Assembly: GCA_900321515.1 (NCBI GenBank) | Contig: ONWI01000183.1 | Span: 1-5,777 of the forward strand | Origin: an uncultured Eubacteriales bacterium | GTDB lineage: Bacteria > Bacillota > Clostridia > Oscillospirales > Acutalibacteraceae | Length of the DNA: 5,777 bases | Reading direction: 5' to 3' | Shown: in pieces, positions 1-5,664 of the stretch | Numbering within the stretch: the first letter of the stretch is position 1 | Layout of the letters: every line of letters begins with the position of its first letter | Position numbers and translations under genes: made by a program | Notes under the pieces: generated by a model | What the model saw: only the letters and a program-made list of their open reading frames with translations | Told to the model about the DNA's origin: nothing | Database searches by the model: none

Positions 1-2
1 AG

Positions 3-1994
3 AGCCAGTGGGAAAAACTAAAACCAGATTCATTCGGTCTGACCAAAAATGTCACAGTTCACTTTGGTAAAACCGACATAATCCCCGCAACCGGAATCAC
101 ACTTTCCAAGACAAGCCTGAATTTGAAGAAGGGTGACAGCGCAACTCTTACCGCAACGGTGACTCCGAGCGGAAGCACCGACAGCGTTTCGTGGACTTCA
201 TCGAATACATCAGTAGCCACAGTCTCAAACGGAGTCGTTACCGCTGTGGGAAAAGGCAGTGCAACCATCACTGCAACAGCGGGAAGCAAGAGCGCGGCGT
301 GCACGGTTAACGTAAAAAACAAAGATGAAAATAAACTTGCAATTATTCAGCATCCCCAAAATGTCAAAACTCTGCCTGGTCGTGTGGTGACGTTCAGCGT
401 AAAAGCCACAGGAGAAGGCCTGAGCTATCAATGGTATTATAAAAAGGCGAATGCGTCTGACTGGTCAGTTTGGCGCATATACACAGAGCCAACAATCAAT
501 CCTCCTTCCAATAACACATGGGACGGTATGCAGGTGTATTGTAAAGTTACGGATAAAAAAGGTAAGTCTGTTTCGTCCAATCCGGCGACAGTTACAATTT
601 TAGAGCCTGGAGCATCCGATTTCGTGATTGTTTCGCATCCTGTCAGCGTCACGCTGAACGAGGGAGATACTGCGGTTTTCGGCATTACAGCTAAAGGTAA
701 AGGATTGACTTACCAATGGTATTATGCCGATAAGGGCGGATCTGAATGGATTAAGTGGAAAGGGCACAATAAGGCATCCACTTCAACGGTGGTTGATAAG
801 TCGTGGAATGGAAGACAGTTGTATTGTGTGGTTACGGATAATAAAGGCGAATCCCTGTATTCAGATATCGCAACGGTAACTATTGCAAAAAAACTTAAAA
901 TTTCTCAACAGCCCATCAATCAGACCGTCAAGCAGGGAAACAGCGTGACGCTCTCTCTCAAAGCGGAGGGAACCGGTCTGACTTATCAATGGTACTTTAA
1001 GAAAGCCGGACAGACATCGTTCAGCAAGTGGAAAGACCGCACGCATGCCAAAGAAACCGTTACACCCAATGCCTCATGGAACGGAATTCAGCTTTACTGC
1101 GTTGTAAAAGACCGTTTCGGAAAAACAGTGCAGTCCAACACAATCAAAGTTACCGTAACTCAGACGTTGAAAATTATCACTCAGCCCACTAACAAAACCA
1201 TCAAGCCCGGTGACAGCGTCACTCTTTCGCTCAAAGCGGAGGGAACCGGTCTGACTTATCAATGGTACTTTAAGAAGCCCGGGCAGACATCGTTCAGCAA
1301 GTGGAACACACGCACGCACGCCAAAGAAACCGTCAAGCCAAACGCAACATGGAATGGCATACAGTTATATTGCATCGTGAAGGACAGCAGCGGCAAGACG
1401 GTTCAGTCCGATACAATAACGGTCAAAATCGCGCAGAATTTGAAAATCACCGTGCAGCCCACAAGCAAAATTTACAAGCCCGGCGACAGCGTGACGCTTT
1501 CGCTTAAAGCGGAAGGAACCGGTCTTACCTATCAATGGTACTGCAAAAAGGCGGGACAGAAGTCATTCAACAAGTGGAACGGACACACAAAGGCATCCGA
1601 GACATTCAATCCGGATAAGAATTGGAATGGTGCGGAGTTCTATTGCAAAGTAAAGGATTCAGCAGGTAAAACCGTAAAGTCATCTATAGTAAATCTGACG
1701 GTCAAAAAGACTGAGTTTAAGATTAGTCAGCAGCCAAAGAGCCAGACTGTTTCCAAGGGAAGTTCGTATACATTGTCAGTCAAGGCAAGCGGAAACGATT
1801 TGAGCTATCAATGGTACTATAAGAAAAAAGGCGCGAAGTCATGGACGAAATGGACAAATCGGACCAAATCATCGGTGACGTTTAAACCCGATGAAAAATG
1901 GGATGGCGCACAGTTCTATTGCAAAGTAAAGGATTCATCCGGTAAAACCCTTAATTCAAGTGTAGCGAAGCTCACTGTTAAAAATCCGGACTAA
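3..1994 (+). CDS. Large surface/secreted protein, 5'-truncated: LRR tail, BIG2 domain, six Ig-like repeats
   Basis: The frame is open from the first bases of the window, so the gene starts upstream; a TTG or ATG inside the window is not its start. In order: residues encoded by 3-77 (SQWEKL...LTKNVTVHF) resemble the closing unit of BspA-type leucine-rich repeats (LRR_5). Bases 87-317 encode a bacterial Ig-like group 2 (BIG2) domain with the usual GITLSKTSLNLKKGDS opening, WTSSNTSVATV core and GSATITAT end. Six tandem Ig-like domains of 89 residues follow (333-1979), each with YQWYxxK, a central W and a YCxVxD motif. The protein ends KNPD, four residues after the last repeat, with no LPxTG-like signal or membrane segment, so any anchor or signal peptide must lie in the missing N-terminal part. 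By family knowledge this is an extracellular binding or adhesion protein; the ligand cannot be told. No enzyme domain is visible. The module calls are firm, the biological role is inference. Confidence 0.9.
   Translation, partial: SQWEKLKPDSFGLTKNVTVHFGKTDIIPATGITLSKTSLNLKKGDSATLTATVTPSGSTDSVSWTSSNTSVATVSNGVVTAVGKGSATITATAGSKSAACTVNVKNKDENKLAIIQHPQNVKTLPGRVVTFSVKATGEGLSYQWYYKKANASDWSVWRIYTEPTINPPSNNTWDGMQVYCKVTDKKGKSVSSNPATVTILEPGASDFVIVSHPVSVTLNEGDTAVFGITAKGKGLTYQWYYADKGGSEWIKWKGHNKASTSTVVDKSWNGRQLYCVVTDNKGESLYSDIATVTIAKKLKISQQPINQTVKQGNSVTLSLKAEGTGLTYQWYFKKAGQTSFSKWKDRTHAKETVTPNASWNGIQLYCVVKDRFGKTVQSNTIKVTVTQTLKIITQPTNKTIKPGDSVTLSLKAEGTGLTYQWYFKKPGQTSFSKWNTRTHAKETVKPNATWNGIQLYCIVKDSSGKTVQSDTITVKIAQNLKITVQPTSKIYKPGDSVTLSLKAEGTGLTYQWYCKKAGQKSFNKWNGHTKASETFNPDKNWNGAEFYCKVKDSAGKTVKSSIVNLTVKKTEFKISQQPKSQTVSKGSSYTLSVKASGNDLSYQWYYKKKGAKSWTKWTNRTKSSVTFKPDEKWDGAQFYCKVKDSSGKTLNSSVAKLTVKNPD
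87..317 (+). other. BIG2 (bacterial Ig-like group 2) domain
   Basis: This segment encodes about 77 residues beginning ATGITLSKTSLNLKKGDS and ending ACTVNVK. The order of a conserved leucine-lysine-GD turn, a TATVTPSGS strand, WTSSNTSVATVSNGVVTAVGKG and a terminal ATITATAG strand is the classic BIG2 pattern of secreted bacterial proteins such as intimin/invasin-type adhesins and clostridial surface proteins. It forms a rigid spacer between the leucine-rich repeat end and the Ig-like array. Confidence 0.85.
957..1003 (+). repeat. 47-bp perfect direct repeat, copy A (Ig-like unit 3)
   Basis: This stretch is identical to 1230-1276, at an offset of 273 bp (91 codons, one domain plus linker). It encodes the LKAEGTGLTYQWYFKK part of the domain. 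A further identical 23-bp block (1011-1033 against 1284-1306) follows after a short divergent gap. Such near-identity in only two of six units suggests recent duplication or gene conversion. Confidence 0.9.
1230..1276 (+). repeat. 47-bp perfect direct repeat, copy B (Ig-like unit 4)
   Basis: This is the partner of 957-1003, base for base. A shorter 26-bp perfect repeat links units 5 and 6 (1636-1661 and 1912-1937), again in the same domain register. These are potential sites for homologous recombination that would change the number of Ig-like domains in frame. Confidence 0.9.
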
Positions 1995-2008
1995 AGGATT
2001 GTAGCCAC

Positions 2009-2043
2009 ACTGTGGTGGCGGGACAAGTGCCTGCTGCCACAGT
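2009..2043 (+). other. Stable hairpin 15 nt after the stop of the Ig-repeat gene
   Basis: The arms ACTGTGGTGGCGGG (2009-2022) and CCTGCTGCCACAGT (2030-2043) pair over 14 positions, three of them G-U wobbles, around a 7-nt loop. No run of T follows, so it does not look like a complete intrinsic terminator. It could protect the 3' end of the mRNA from exonucleases or help termination. The pairing pattern of G-U on one strand favours the + strand RNA as the folded form. Confidence 0.55.
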
Positions 2044-2169
2044 AGTATGAGAAACGGGCAGATCATATAAATGCAATTATCAAAGACAAATTGTGTGCGA
2101 CCAAATAAAGCGGGACAATAATCAATAATCAAGCCCTTTGACAGATACCTAAGATCAAGGACAAGATTT

Positions 2170-2206
2170 ATCCGGAAAGCCCTGAATAGAGCTTTCCGGA
2201 TTTTTT
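2170..2206 (+). terminator. Rho-independent terminator
   Basis: An 11-bp uninterrupted stem (ATCCGGAAAGC and GCTTTCCGGAT, 2170-2180 and 2191-2201) closes a 10-nt loop and runs directly into TTTTTT (2201-2206). This is a textbook intrinsic terminator in the + direction. It lies about 175 nt after the stop of the Ig-repeat gene, so that transcript either carries a long 3' untranslated tail or is read through the weaker hairpin at 2009-2043. It insulates the downstream small ORF and lysozyme gene. Confidence 0.9.
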
Positions 2207-2245
2207 GGGTTTACGATTGTTCTGTTTTGTATTAACAAACTGCGG

Positions 2246-2251
2246 TATAAT
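2246..2251 (+). promoter_or_regulatory. Possible -10 box (TATAAT), weak promoter
   Basis: A perfect TATAAT sits 40 nt after the terminator's T run, but the hexamer 17 nt upstream (TGTTTT) matches the -35 consensus poorly. It could give a second, more distal start for the downstream genes, with a leader of about 175 nt before the small ORF. The A/T-rich stretch 2299-2350 between this site and the next promoter would then be transcribed. Confidence 0.35.
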
Positions 2252-2366
2252 GTAAATACCCGACTCCAATCCCACCAGTGCAGCAGTCTACAACCAGCAG
2301 TGTTTTTGAAAAAATACAAAAAAAATAAAATAATACTGAAAACTTTAAAAAAACTGTCATTTGTGC

Positions 2367-2396
2367 TGGACAATTACGGGAAATATCTGATATAAT
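2367..2396 (+). promoter_or_regulatory. Sigma-A type promoter with extended -10
   Basis: TGGACA (2367-2372, 5 of 6 to TTGACA) is separated by 18 nt from a perfect TATAAT (2391-2396). The latter is directly preceded by TGA, matching the extended -10 TGn motif. An A/T-rich tract with A and T runs (2299-2350) just upstream could act as an UP-like element. Transcription would start near 2403, about 30 nt before the small ORF. This is the best promoter in the window and the likely one for the small ORF and the lysozyme gene. Confidence 0.7.
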
Positions 2397-2418
2397 AACA
2401 TTAAGTAACTGACACCAC

Positions 2419-2427
2419 AGGAGGTGA
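2419..2427 (+). promoter_or_regulatory. Very strong Shine-Dalgarno of the small ORF
   Basis: AGGAGGTGA is a full match to the anti-Shine-Dalgarno end of 16S rRNA, placed 5 nt before ATG 2433. Its strength is the main reason for taking this very short ORF seriously. Confidence 0.8.
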
Positions 2428-2432
2428 CACAA

Positions 2433-2569
2433 ATGAATAATAAGCTGATTATGGAAATGCCTGAGTTGCTGGGAAAAGACTATGCCAGCAAAAGCTCCCC
2501 GTAGAGTATGCAGAAGCACACTCTCAGGGGACTTGTGAAATAAAAAGATTCTTGGATTATTATTTGTGA
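2433..2569 (+). pseudogene. Small ORF of unknown function, apparently frameshifted
   Basis: ATG at 2433 follows a perfect Shine-Dalgarno AGGAGGTGA (2419-2427) by 5 nt. As written it encodes 23 residues (MNNKLIMEMPELLGKDYASK then SSP) and stops at TAG 2502-2504. The next frame continues without interruption from 2501 to TGA 2567-2569 with a protein-like sequence (VEYAEAHSQGTCEIKRFLDY, then YL). Adding one base in the CCCC run at 2497-2500 joins both into 45 residues. The strong start signals and the protein-like composition on both sides support a real small gene. I do not recognise the family; no membrane segment or signal peptide is seen. It lies 56 nt before the lysozyme start without a terminator, so they are probably cotranscribed. 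It could instead be a short leader peptide of 23 residues. Confidence 0.5.
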
Positions 2570-2625
2570 CTCCATCAAAAAGCAGGTCGTATTAATCTTC
2601 ATAGATGAGTCTGGAGGAAGTAATT

Positions 2626-2724
2626 ATGAATAAATTGTTGGCAAAGAATCACAAAAGGCTGATTTTTCTTCTGTCAGTCATTCTCGCTGCGTTTATTGTC
2701 ATGCCTCCTGTTGTTTTTGCAGCG
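2626..2724 (+). other. Sec signal peptide of the lysozyme
   Basis: The first 33 residues show a basic N-region with five positive residues, a 15-20 residue hydrophobic core rich in L, I, V and F, a PP turn, and VFAA before the acidic EIEEQQ. This is typical of Gram-positive Sec export with type I signal peptidase cleavage. No lipobox cysteine is present. Confidence 0.88.
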
Positions 2725-3372
2725 GAAATTGAGGAGCAACAGGATGTTGTCAGCCCGGAGACAAATGTGTCCGTCCAGGACGACACCGCACTTTCCGTAA
2801 ATGATGTCAATGAGGAAACGGAAATAGAAACATTTTCAGAAAAAACAGAAAAAACGGAGGAATCCCCCGTTTTTCAGGATGAAGCTCCAGCGTCGTTCAG
2901 TGTAACGGTGGAAAATGAAAAATCTCCCTCCGGCGAATTGATACTGTGTTCGTCTTATTCCATAGGCGGTACTATCATTTCAGAAAGCGTGATAGCAAAA
3001 GTCTATGGCGGCATTTACACCGCCGACGGCGAATCCGTCGTTTATCGCGAGGTGACTCCGAATGCCAATGAATGCAGTATCTCACAGAATTTTGACGCCG
3101 CGATGACATTCGGCAGCCTCAAAATCGGCAACTATGTCTTTAAGCTGGAAGCCGAAGACAGCGAGGGCAACAAGGCTGTGGCAGTCAATTCTGCGTTTTC
3201 CGTGGTTGATGGAGTCATTCCCTCCGAAATTACCGTGACTGATGAAAGTCTTCCGGCTGACCAGTTCCCGCAGGGCAGCGGATTCAGTATCAGAGGCATG
3301 ATTACCTCCACCTACCGACTCGCCAGTGTCAGGGGGGCGTATACTATCCTGACGGCACTCCCACCTCCGTGA
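2626..3372 (+). CDS. N-terminal part of a secreted GH25 cell-wall lysozyme (frame broken at 3332-3337)
   Basis: ATG 2626 is preferred over ATG 2605 because GGAGG (2613-2617) lies 8 nt before it and the product then begins with a clean signal peptide. That peptide has a basic start (KNHKR), a hydrophobic core LIFLLSVILAAFIVM, and a probable cleavage at VFA-A or FAA-E near residue 32-33. An acidic, Glu/Asp/Thr-rich linker (about residues 34-90) follows. Then comes one full repeat module (2899-3213) with VYGGIYTADG and GNYVFKLEAEDSEGN motifs, and the first half of a second. After SVRG the written frame turns to AYTILTALPPP and stops at 3370-3372. The next frame continues the repeat perfectly (GVYYPDGTPTSVIYEDTP), so this is not a separate protein but the start of the gene that continues to 5405. 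Full repaired length would be 926 residues. Confidence 0.85.
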   Translation: MNKLLAKNHKRLIFLLSVILAAFIVMPPVVFAAEIEEQQDVVSPETNVSVQDDTALSVNDVNEETEIETFSEKTEKTEESPVFQDEAPASFSVTVENEKSPSGELILCSSYSIGGTIISESVIAKVYGGIYTADGESVVYREVTPNANECSISQNFDAAMTFGSLKIGNYVFKLEAEDSEGNKAVAVNSAFSVVDGVIPSEITVTDESLPADQFPQGSGFSIRGMITSTYRLASVRGAYTILTALPPP

Positions 3373-3881
3373 TTTATGAGGATACGCCCAATACGGCGAT
3401 GTATAATCTTAACGCCACATTTGACCTGCATCTTGGCTTCCGCGGCTTATCTCTCGGCAATTATATCTACAGAATAGAAGCGACCGATGTAAGGAATTTT
3501 TCCCAGACAGTCATTGAAAAATCTTTTTCAATAGTCGAAAAAGAAACTGCCGCTTCAGACATTCACATTTACGGAGCGACTTATCCCACAGGCACGCTCC
3601 GTCAGGGCAAGGGTTTCAGCTTTAAAGGCGCGATATTCTCGACCCACAAACTTGTGCAGGTATGGGGAGGCATATACAAAGCGGAAGGCTCCGCCGGCGA
3701 GTACAACAATGAATTTGTCTTCTCAGAAAATCCCCAAAAAACTTCATACAACATCGCCAATATTGACAGTCAAATCGTTTTCGGTAATCTGCCGGAGGGT
3801 GAATATGTTTTCAAAGTGGCGGCAAAGGATGAATCGGATTACCAGGTTGAGCTGATTAATTCGACTTTCAGAATCAGAAGC
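2899..3881 (+). repeat. Three tandem ~105-residue extracellular repeat modules (spanning the frameshift)
   Basis: Units lie at about 2899-3213, 3223-3542 (using the shifted frame after 3337) and 3555-3881. Shared landmarks are: G(F/Y)S(I/F)xGxIxS, then V(Y/R/W)GG(I/V)Y, a polar insert, a strand before F(G/R)xL, and G(N/E)Y(V/I)(F/Y)(K/R)(L/I/V)(E/A)A(E/T/K)D, ending with a (A/S/T)F(S/R)(V/I) strand. From memory, similar modules occur before the catalytic domain in gut Firmicute cell-wall hydrolases; I cannot give a family name. Unit 2 is complete only across two frames, which is direct evidence that the frame break is secondary. Confidence 0.8.
3332..3337 (+). other. G6 run where the lysozyme frame breaks
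   Basis: The sequence reads GTC AGG GGG GCG in the upstream frame. One more G gives V-R-G-G-V-Y-Y-P-D-G, which matches the VYGGIYTADG and VWGGIYKAEG of repeats 1 and 3. The break is therefore located to this homopolymer, with one base missing (7 expected, 6 present). Confidence 0.85.
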
Positions 3882-5405
3882 ATTGAAGACGCCGAGGATT
3901 CACCGGAAATTGCCATGAAGGGCGTAGACGTTTCCGCCTATCAGGGAGAGATAGACTGGAATGCGGCTTATGCAGACGGTGTGGATTTCGCCATTCTCCG
4001 CGCGGGCGTCACCAACAATGGCGATGCCAACTTCAGGCAGGATAAAACATTTGAACAAAACTACATCAATGCAAGTAAAGCGGGCATAAAGCTGGGAGCT
4101 TATCTTTACACAAGCGCCATCAATAAATCGGAAATGAAAGCGGATATCGACGCGCTGCTTGCCACAATCGAGGGCAAACACTTCGATATGCCGATCTATA
4201 TCGACGTGGAAGCAAACAGACAGACAAATCTCAGCAAGGCTGTTCTGACCGAACTTGTCAAATACGGCTGCGAACTTCTTTCGGAAGCCGGCTGCAAAGC
4301 AGGCGTATATGCCTCCATCAACTGGTTCAAGAACAACATTGACACCAATCAGCTGAGTAATACCGATTGCGAAATATGGCTTGCATTCTGGCCGGACAAT
4401 CCCGACGAATGCAACTTGTCTGATTTCTGCGTCACATGGCAGTACACTGACAGCGGTAAGGTGGAAGGCATGACCGGAAACATAGACAAGGATTACCGCT
4501 ACGCAGCACTTTCTTCCGAAAAATACCCGATAATCATCGAACAGGCGACCGGCGGCAGTCTGTTATCTGACAAAGACTCGGCGAAATTCGGTGAACGGGT
4601 CACACTGACTGTCACTCCCGAAGCAGGATATGATCTGCTCAGCGTAAAATACGGCAATTACGAAGCGTCACTGTTGGAGGACGGCAACTATGCTTTTTCC
4701 ATGCCGAAGAACGATGTGACGGTAACCGCTGTATTTCAGGCTTATACGCGCACGGAGGAAAAAGCTGCCACCTGCGAGGAGGACGGCAATATTGAATATT
4801 ATACTGATTTAGCCGGTAAGCATTATATACTCAAGGACGGCACATATACTCCTGTAGACAATGATGCAACTGTCATCAAGGCAACCGGACACGACTGGGA
4901 TTATAAAAACGCCATAATCGACGCGGAAAACGGCTTTATCACATATTCCTGCAAACGCCACAGCGAACACACATCAAGAGAAGCGCTTGAAGCTGTGGAA
5001 TTCACTTCTGACAGCAGATTCATCTGGATAACAGGCAGCAAAAACGGAATGACAGTGATTGTAAAGAATCCCGACCGGCATCAGGACCTGCATACTTTCA
5101 GGAGCTTTATGGCAGTATATGTAGACGGGGTTAAGGTCAATGAAAACGATTACTCGGCAGAGGAAGGCAGCGTGCGCATTACACTATCTCCCGCATATCT
5201 CAGAACGCTCACCGAAGGCAGGCACACAATTAAGGTCGAACTGACTTATGACTCTGTAGAACATGAATTCAGCGTAAAAGCAGGCAGTGCTTCCCCGGCA
5301 ACAGGCGAAAGCGATTTGCCGGACATTATCAGTACAGTCATGATGCTCCTTGCCGCTTACGGCGTGATCTATGCATTTTCGCGAAGGAAAATGATTGCAG
5401 AATAA
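3369..5405 (+). CDS. C-terminal part of the GH25 lysozyme with sorting signal (separate frame)
   Basis: In order: the rest of repeat 2, repeat 3 (3555-3881), GH25 domain (3915-4503), an InlB-like module (4524-4745), an ATCEEDGNIEYY/TGHDW module (about 4746-4980), an X2-like Ig module (about 4995-5280) and a wall-sorting signal SPATG (5292-5306), hydrophobic ISTVMMLLAAYGVIYAF, and RRK tail. GH25 enzymes cut the beta-1,4 bond between N-acetylmuramic acid and N-acetylglucosamine in peptidoglycan. The expected acidic residues are visible: Asp in GVDVSAYQG (3927-3929) and the Asp and Glu of YIDVE (4203-4205 and 4209-4211), with a late NIDKD (4479 onward). The enzyme looks catalytically complete. 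The ATG at 3369 has no ribosome site and lies in the middle of a repeat module, so it is not a natural start; this frame belongs to the gene beginning at 2626. It is likely anchored to the wall by a sortase. Confidence 0.88.
   Translation: MIYEDTPNTAMYNLNATFDLHLGFRGLSLGNYIYRIEATDVRNFSQTVIEKSFSIVEKETAASDIHIYGATYPTGTLRQGKGFSFKGAIFSTHKLVQVWGGIYKAEGSAGEYNNEFVFSENPQKTSYNIANIDSQIVFGNLPEGEYVFKVAAKDESDYQVELINSTFRIRSIEDAEDSPEIAMKGVDVSAYQGEIDWNAAYADGVDFAILRAGVTNNGDANFRQDKTFEQNYINASKAGIKLGAYLYTSAINKSEMKADIDALLATIEGKHFDMPIYIDVEANRQTNLSKAVLTELVKYGCELLSEAGCKAGVYASINWFKNNIDTNQLSNTDCEIWLAFWPDNPDECNLSDFCVTWQYTDSGKVEGMTGNIDKDYRYAALSSEKYPIIIEQATGGSLLSDKDSAKFGERVTLTVTPEAGYDLLSVKYGNYEASLLEDGNYAFSMPKNDVTVTAVFQAYTRTEEKAATCEEDGNIEYYTDLAGKHYILKDGTYTPVDNDATVIKATGHDWDYKNAIIDAENGFITYSCKRHSEHTSREALEAVEFTSDSRFIWITGSKNGMTVIVKNPDRHQDLHTFRSFMAVYVDGVKVNENDYSAEEGSVRITLSPAYLRTLTEGRHTIKVELTYDSVEHEFSVKAGSASPATGESDLPDIISTVMMLLAAYGVIYAFSRRKMIAE
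3915..4503 (+). other. GH25 muramidase catalytic domain
   Basis: About 195 residues from MKGVDVSAYQG to NIDKDYRY, the normal size for a GH25 barrel. Typical motifs in order: DVSxxQGxIDW, a strand DFAILRAG, FEQNYINASKAGIKLGAYLY, PIYIDVEAN, AGVYASINWF, IWLAFWP and VTWQYTDSGKVEG. The catalytic-site acids listed for the CDS are all kept. Confidence 0.93.
5292..5306 (+). other. Sortase recognition motif SPATG (variant of LPxTG)
   Basis: S-P-A-T-G is followed by ESDLPD, a hydrophobic stretch of about 18 residues and a basic SRRK tail at the C-terminus. This is the three-part layout of a cell-wall sorting signal. The first residue is Ser rather than Leu; variants such as NPxTG or SPxTG are common in clostridial species and imply a matching sortase elsewhere in the genome. 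Confidence 0.75.
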
Positions 5406-5505
5406 ATTCACGTTGAAGCCTGGACTTTTTGCAGAACAGTTGACAGTTTATCAATATCCTTATTGTTCATTGGCATTACTTCCCAAAACGCTTGGAATAG
5501 ATTGT

Positions 5506-5550
5506 AGGTTTCTTGCTCTCTCATAGCAGAGAAAGCAAGAAACCTTTTTT
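5506..5550 (+). terminator. Rho-independent terminator after the lysozyme gene
   Basis: AGGTTTCTTGCT (5506-5517) pairs with AGCAAGAAACCT (5534-5545), extended inside by CTCT/AGAG with a two-base AA bulge and a small loop. A TTTTTT run (5545-5550) follows at once. It lies about 100 nt after the stop of the lysozyme gene and would end its transcript. It is the last recognisable host signal before the intron fragment. Confidence 0.88.
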
Positions 5551-5664
5551 CAATATGTCAGAGCCTGTTCAGATTCTCCGCGTGCGCCCGGCATGGGCAA
5601 CGACTTGGCGGTGAAAGTCTGCTACAGACTTGGCAGTAGGAACTGTTAGCCGAAGGCAAGGGTG

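Larger units (their letters stand above)
333..1979 (+). repeat. Six tandem 89-residue Ig-like domain repeats
   Basis: Repeat units lie at 333-599, 618-884, 891-1157, 1164-1430, 1437-1703 and 1713-1979. Each is exactly 267 bp, separated by linkers of 6, 2, 2, 2 and 3 residues. The consensus is: hydrophobic strand, QP/HP, G(D/N)S, LSLKAEGTGLTYQWY, a central KW, then W(N/D)G, YCxVxD, GK(T/S), and an xVTV end. Each domain keeps one cysteine in the YC strand but lacks the usual partner cysteine in the early strand, which holds a hydrophobic residue. Unit 5 alone has a second cysteine (YQWYCKK). Units 3 and 4 are the most alike. This is an extracellular rod-like or binding array by family analogy. 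Confidence 0.9.

Noticed and set aside
225..1507. Minus-strand and alternative-frame ORFs inside the Ig-repeat gene
   Set aside because: They are shadows of the repeated coding sequence; similar shadow peptides recur at the same repeat position (for example PLAERCL at two places), as expected from repeated DNA read in the wrong frame.
333..1979. CRISPR-like regular spacing
   Set aside because: The periodic repeats are 267-bp coding units in one frame with diverged sequence, not short identical repeats with unique spacers.
123..1994. TTG at 123 as start of the Ig-repeat gene
   Set aside because: It lies inside the BIG2 domain and the frame is open to the window edge with sensible LRR-like sequence before it; there is no ribosome site.
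2207..2432. Riboswitch or T-box in the leader of the small ORF
   Set aside because: No conserved riboswitch core, T-box motif or terminator/antiterminator pair is visible; the transcript from the 2367 promoter has only about 30 nt before the ATG.
2155..2519. Two overlapping minus-strand ORFs of 72 and 95 residues in the intergenic region
   Set aside because: They cross the terminator, the A/T-rich tract and the promoter, have F/L-rich low-complexity products, and show no ribosome site. They are explained by the base composition.
2605..2628. ATG at 2605 as start of the lysozyme
   Set aside because: It has no Shine-Dalgarno of its own and adds MSLEEVI before a clean signal peptide; the GGAGG inside this stretch is correctly placed for ATG 2626.
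3652..4181. Short ORFs overlapping the lysozyme (67 and 93 residues)
   Set aside because: The lysozyme frame has clear domains over the same bases; the others have no family features or start signals.
5184..5411. 75-residue minus-strand ORF over the sorting signal
   Set aside because: It overlaps the well-supported X2-like module and sorting signal and has no start signals of its own.
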